Shown here piece by piece: positions 61,421 to 64,000 of a stretch of DNA of 64,000 bases. Origin of the DNA: CAYWWY01 sp964580185 (GTDB taxonomy: Bacteria > Thermotogota > Thermotogae > MWEM01). The translations under genes were made by a program, and so were the position numbers. The notes beneath the pieces are model-generated. The model did not search any database and was not told the DNA's origin. It saw only the letters and a program-made list of their open reading frames with translations. Location of the stretch: positions 1 to 64,000 of the forward strand of contig CAZOJQ010000012.1 in NCBI GenBank assembly GCA_964580185.1, read 5' to 3'. Every line of letters starts with the position of its first letter. Within the stretch, counting starts at the first letter, position 1.

Positions 61421-61447
61421 AACCGGCTGCCCAGGCAGCCGGTTTTT
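61421..61447 (+). terminator. Intrinsic terminator after the first large lipoprotein
   Basis: AACCGGCTG / CAGCCGGTT stem of 9 bp with a 6-base loop (CCCAGG), then a T-run (61443-61447). Confidence 0.85.
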
Positions 61448-61466
61448 ATATGCAATTTCTTTTTTT

Positions 61467-61497
61467 TTGACTTCGGTGGGAGGGCTTGTGCTATAAT
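61467..61497 (+). promoter_or_regulatory. Promoter of the second large lipoprotein
   Basis: TTGACT (61467-61472), 19 bases, TATAAT (61492-61497) with a TGC extension. The leader is about 50 bases. Confidence 0.6.
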
Positions 61498-61554
61498 AGC
61501 TCCACGAATACGTGTTGCACGAAAAAAGCCTACATTTGAGGGGGGATGATGAGT

Positions 61555-64000
61555 ATGAAACGATGGGTATTGCTTGCACTGGTCGTGGTATTATCGACCT
61601 TAGTCATTGTCAATTGTACACAACCACCCGTTCCCGTTCCGCCTGCCGATCCCACAACACCGACAGCAGTCGGTGGAATCGGTCAAGCGGTCCTGAACTG
61701 GAACCAAGTTCCTGGAGCGGATGGGTATCAGGTTCGATTCCAGGTGGTTGGTTCGGACGCGCGCGGATGGTCGCAAGAGGTGAATGTCCCCGCGCCACCC
61801 TACACCGTGGAAAAAGTAGCGGGAATCTACAGCTGGCAGGTGCGCGCTAAGAAAGGAAACCTGTTTTCCAATTGGATTAACGGGCCAAACTTTACGATCC
61901 AAGAAGATCCAGGACCCTCTGACCTGACCCTTACCTTGCAGGAAGTTCCTCAGCGGGGTATTCCCACGATCATTGTTGTACAGGGAGATTGGGTAGAGGC
62001 GCCAGAGAAAGTGCAGCCCCGCCTGCCTCTACTTGGATACACCAACATCAACTACCTCTTGGCCCAGGTCGTATCGACGGTGCCCGGGTTGGAGACAGTG
62101 GCTTACTACGTCCAAAAGGTAGGGTCCCAGGACCAGAAACGCTGGCCGAACTCGGCGACCACCTACGAATTGGATCCGAATGGAGAACACACCTTCGGGA
62201 TGAACGATCTGGGAGACAACCTACCCCTTGCCCCCGGACAATATTGGTTCTGGGTCCAAGGAACGGGAGACCAGCAGAATGTCCGTAGCCAAAAGGTCCG
62301 TTTTGATGTTGCGGAGCTTGAAACCGGCAGCATCGAGATCGTCAAAGCGGTCGATGGAACAGTCTTCCCGGGCAAGATCTGCGCGCCCGAAGACGCATCG
62401 ATCGAAGTGGACTACACAATCACCTTCACCTTTGCCGATGTCGACTTTATCAGCTGGGCATTCCTCTTTGCGTACAACCTGGACCAATCCATCGAAGACT
62501 CGGAAGAGGCAACCGGGGTTGGAAAACCGGAAGAACCCTTTGAAGTGACAGTGGTCTACGCAACCGAATGCACAAAAACAGCGACAGTGACCTTGGATGC
62601 CACGATCACCGCCTACCAGTGGTTGGGTGGAGAGACCGTGGAACTAGAGATTCCGATCCAACTGACAAAGGCCATCTCTTTTATCTTCGACAACCAACCG
62701 CCAGAGGCCGCAATCGAAGTGGAACCGGAGCAGGATTTGGAATGGGAAACACCCGGGGATGGAATGATCACCGTGGCGACCATGACCTTCCATGCCACCG
62801 ATACGAAGTGTCTGCAACCTTATGGAGAAAAGATCTTCTTCGAATTTTTCGTTTGGAAAGATTATGATGGACTCGGAGGATGGTCTAAGACCCTGTGGTT
62901 TGGAGCAGAAGATGAGTTCCTGCTCGGAGAAGGCGGCATCTGGGACAACGCCATCGAGGTAACAGTAGCCTATGACACCGATAAAGACGATGAAGCAGAC
63001 ACCGCATGGGCGCAGTTCGTCTTTGAACTCCCCGAACGGTTGGATATGATTGTGGTAGAAGCCACGATGACCGTATTCGACTGTTGCAGCGAAGGGTGCA
63101 TGGTTCCGGATGATATCTGCGATCCATACGAATGGCCTGATGGGCATTATGCGCAGGATACCGCTTTGTTCTATGTGGACAATGTCTTTTTCTCCGCGAT
63201 GCTCGAAGAGGGAGGCCCGATGTGGGATGAGCTCAAGCCCTTGGCATGGGAAGGATTCCGAGAAGGGCCAGAGGATTTGCCCATGCTTCCTGGAGCCGAT
63301 GCGGAAGAAAGCGTCCGGATCACCTTCCAGTTTGCGGATTCTTGGTGGTGGATCGATGAATTCAGTGACCTGCTTGACGCGGAAGACTTAATCGGAAGAC
63401 TGTATGAGAACTGGTCTGCAATTGAAAGCGCATTTGATGGATACCTGGCTCTGGAAGGCGATTTCGATGGAGAAAGTTCAAACCCGGAAGAGTACTTTGC
63501 CATGGAAATCATCGAAGCGACAGTGACGACAGCGTACGCCACCTGTTCGGGATGGGATGAAAAAATCCTGCTCACCTTTACAATCGGAGCCACGGCTTTG
63601 GAAACTGCTCCGCCCACTGAGGTCAAAGTAACGATCACAGCGACTGTAACCGATTGGGAAGGAAACGAGTTTGCTATACCATTCGAATTCTGGCTGGACA
63701 CCAAACCACCGACCTTGACCTATTTCCGAGCCTTCCGCAACCCGGATATTGACGAATCGAAGATTGAGTTCCGGTTTGATGAAGAGCCATTGGACGTCAT
63801 TTTGATCCTGATCGACAACAACGACGACGAGTTCCCGCTGGACTTCAGCCAAGCAACCCGGATCGGAAGCCCCAGTGAATATATGTACCGGCTCTATCCG
63901 AATGTGACAATCCAGCAAGGGGTGGAATACACCCTGAGAGCGACAGCAAGCGACGCGGCAGGCAACCAAGGAACATCTGAGCTCACGCATACAGCCGCAA
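61555..64000 (+). CDS. Large acidic lipoprotein with Fn3 domain (paralogue 2; cut by window edge)
   Basis: I translated this by hand: the frame is open from ATG 61555 to the right edge (815 codons seen) and ends within about five residues of where paralogue 1 stops. Two in-frame ATGs lie just upstream (61546, 61549), but 61555 has the better spacing from GGGGGG and matches the other copy. Signal peptide and lipobox 'VNC' are as in paralogue 1. The Fn3 domain ('GGIGQAVLNWNQVPGADGYQ'), 'YYVQKVGSQDQKRWP', Cys pattern ('GKICAPED', 'TECTKTATVTLDATI', 'TKCLQPYGEK', 'DCCSEGC') and the C-terminal 'PTLTYFRAFRNPDIDESKIE' all align. It has an extra region before the last domain. The role is unknown; a surface structural protein is likely. 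Confidence 0.85.
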   Translation, partial: MKRWVLLALVVVLSTLVIVNCTQPPVPVPPADPTTPTAVGGIGQAVLNWNQVPGADGYQVRFQVVGSDARGWSQEVNVPAPPYTVEKVAGIYSWQVRAKKGNLFSNWINGPNFTIQEDPGPSDLTLTLQEVPQRGIPTIIVVQGDWVEAPEKVQPRLPLLGYTNINYLLAQVVSTVPGLETVAYYVQKVGSQDQKRWPNSATTYELDPNGEHTFGMNDLGDNLPLAPGQYWFWVQGTGDQQNVRSQKVRFDVAELETGSIEIVKAVDGTVFPGKICAPEDASIEVDYTITFTFADVDFISWAFLFAYNLDQSIEDSEEATGVGKPEEPFEVTVVYATECTKTATVTLDATITAYQWLGGETVELEIPIQLTKAISFIFDNQPPEAAIEVEPEQDLEWETPGDGMITVATMTFHATDTKCLQPYGEKIFFEFFVWKDYDGLGGWSKTLWFGAEDEFLLGEGGIWDNAIEVTVAYDTDKDDEADTAWAQFVFELPERLDMIVVEATMTVFDCCSEGCMVPDDICDPYEWPDGHYAQDTALFYVDNVFFSAMLEEGGPMWDELKPLAWEGFREGPEDLPMLPGADAEESVRITFQFADSWWWIDEFSDLLDAEDLIGRLYENWSAIESAFDGYLALEGDFDGESSNPEEYFAMEIIEATVTTAYATCSGWDEKILLTFTIGATALETAPPTEVKVTITATVTDWEGNEFAIPFEFWLDTKPPTLTYFRAFRNPDIDESKIEFRFDEEPLDVILILIDNNDDEFPLDFSQATRIGSPSEYMYRLYPNVTIQQGVEYTLRATASDAAGNQGTSELTHTAA

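Noticed and set aside
1..64000. tRNA, rRNA, CRISPR array, transposase or phage genes
   Set aside because: I looked for T-loop motifs, repeated spacers, transposase signatures and integrase motifs, and found none.

Overview
The window is ordinary, densely coded bacterial chromosome with about 50 protein genes and no rRNA, tRNA, CRISPR array, phage or insertion sequence that I can recognise. Base composition is near 50% GC. Several genes encode lipoproteins with clear lipoboxes. The AdoCbl-dependent ornithine aminomutase, a radical SAM enzyme, an archaeal-type phosphoglycerate mutase and a molybdenum hydroxylase suggest an anaerobic, amino-acid- and purine-using, deep-branching bacterium (for example near Thermotogota, Bipolaricaulota or similar lineages). 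That placement is an inference with low confidence, because no marker gene here settles it.

Layout. 1-3003 (-): a secreted VIT/VWA protein, cut by the left edge, and a methyltransferase. 3174-6309 (+): a surface-polysaccharide operon (CapK-like adenylating enzyme, GT4 glycosyltransferase, NeuD-type acyltransferase), converging on a large HprK/PEPCK-like P-loop protein (-). 8237-10954 (+): two methyltransferases and a radical SAM/SPASM enzyme in a tightly coupled operon. 11260-14675 (-): a four-gene glycine-betaine/choline-type ABC importer whose promoter is followed by two palindromes. 14935-21271 (-): macro-domain protein, alpha/beta hydrolase, penicillin-acylase-like protein, GH13 enzyme and DUF389 membrane protein. 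21397-22797 (+): a membrane-anchored metallophosphoesterase. 22862-26100 (-): a SpoIIE phosphatase, STAS and anti-sigma-kinase partner-switching module. 26259-30516 (-): a membrane protein, GNAT, an ABC-2 exporter and an unusual LspA-methyltransferase fusion. 30731-38788: an ANT(6)-like enzyme, three secreted proteins or lipoproteins including a subtilase, a GNAT-glyoxalase fusion and YjbQ. 38791-50496 (-): glyS, DUF123, RodA/FtsW, HEAT-repeat protein, apgM, an 8-oxoguanine-deaminase-like enzyme, a GAF-like protein and a xanthine-dehydrogenase-type molybdenum subunit. 50652-54498 (-): prmA, tdk and priA. 54821-57890 (+): oraS, oraE and an adenosine-specific kinase. 57897-58568 (-): a hemolysin III family protein. 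59026-64000 (+): two tandem paralogous large acidic lipoproteins, the second running off the right edge.

Regulation. Most genes have strong AGGAGG-like ribosome binding sites. Housekeeping-type promoters are easy to see. A recurrent extended -10, TGGTATAAT, lies 38-53 nt upstream of at least five genes. The most intriguing non-coding regions are the oraSE upstream region (three 10-bp-phased direct repeats, a strong promoter and a structured leader), the Opu leader with two palindromes, and the leader of the first large lipoprotein (a possible leaderless 34-codon ORF ending inside a hairpin arm). The most unusual gene is the LspA-methyltransferase fusion.
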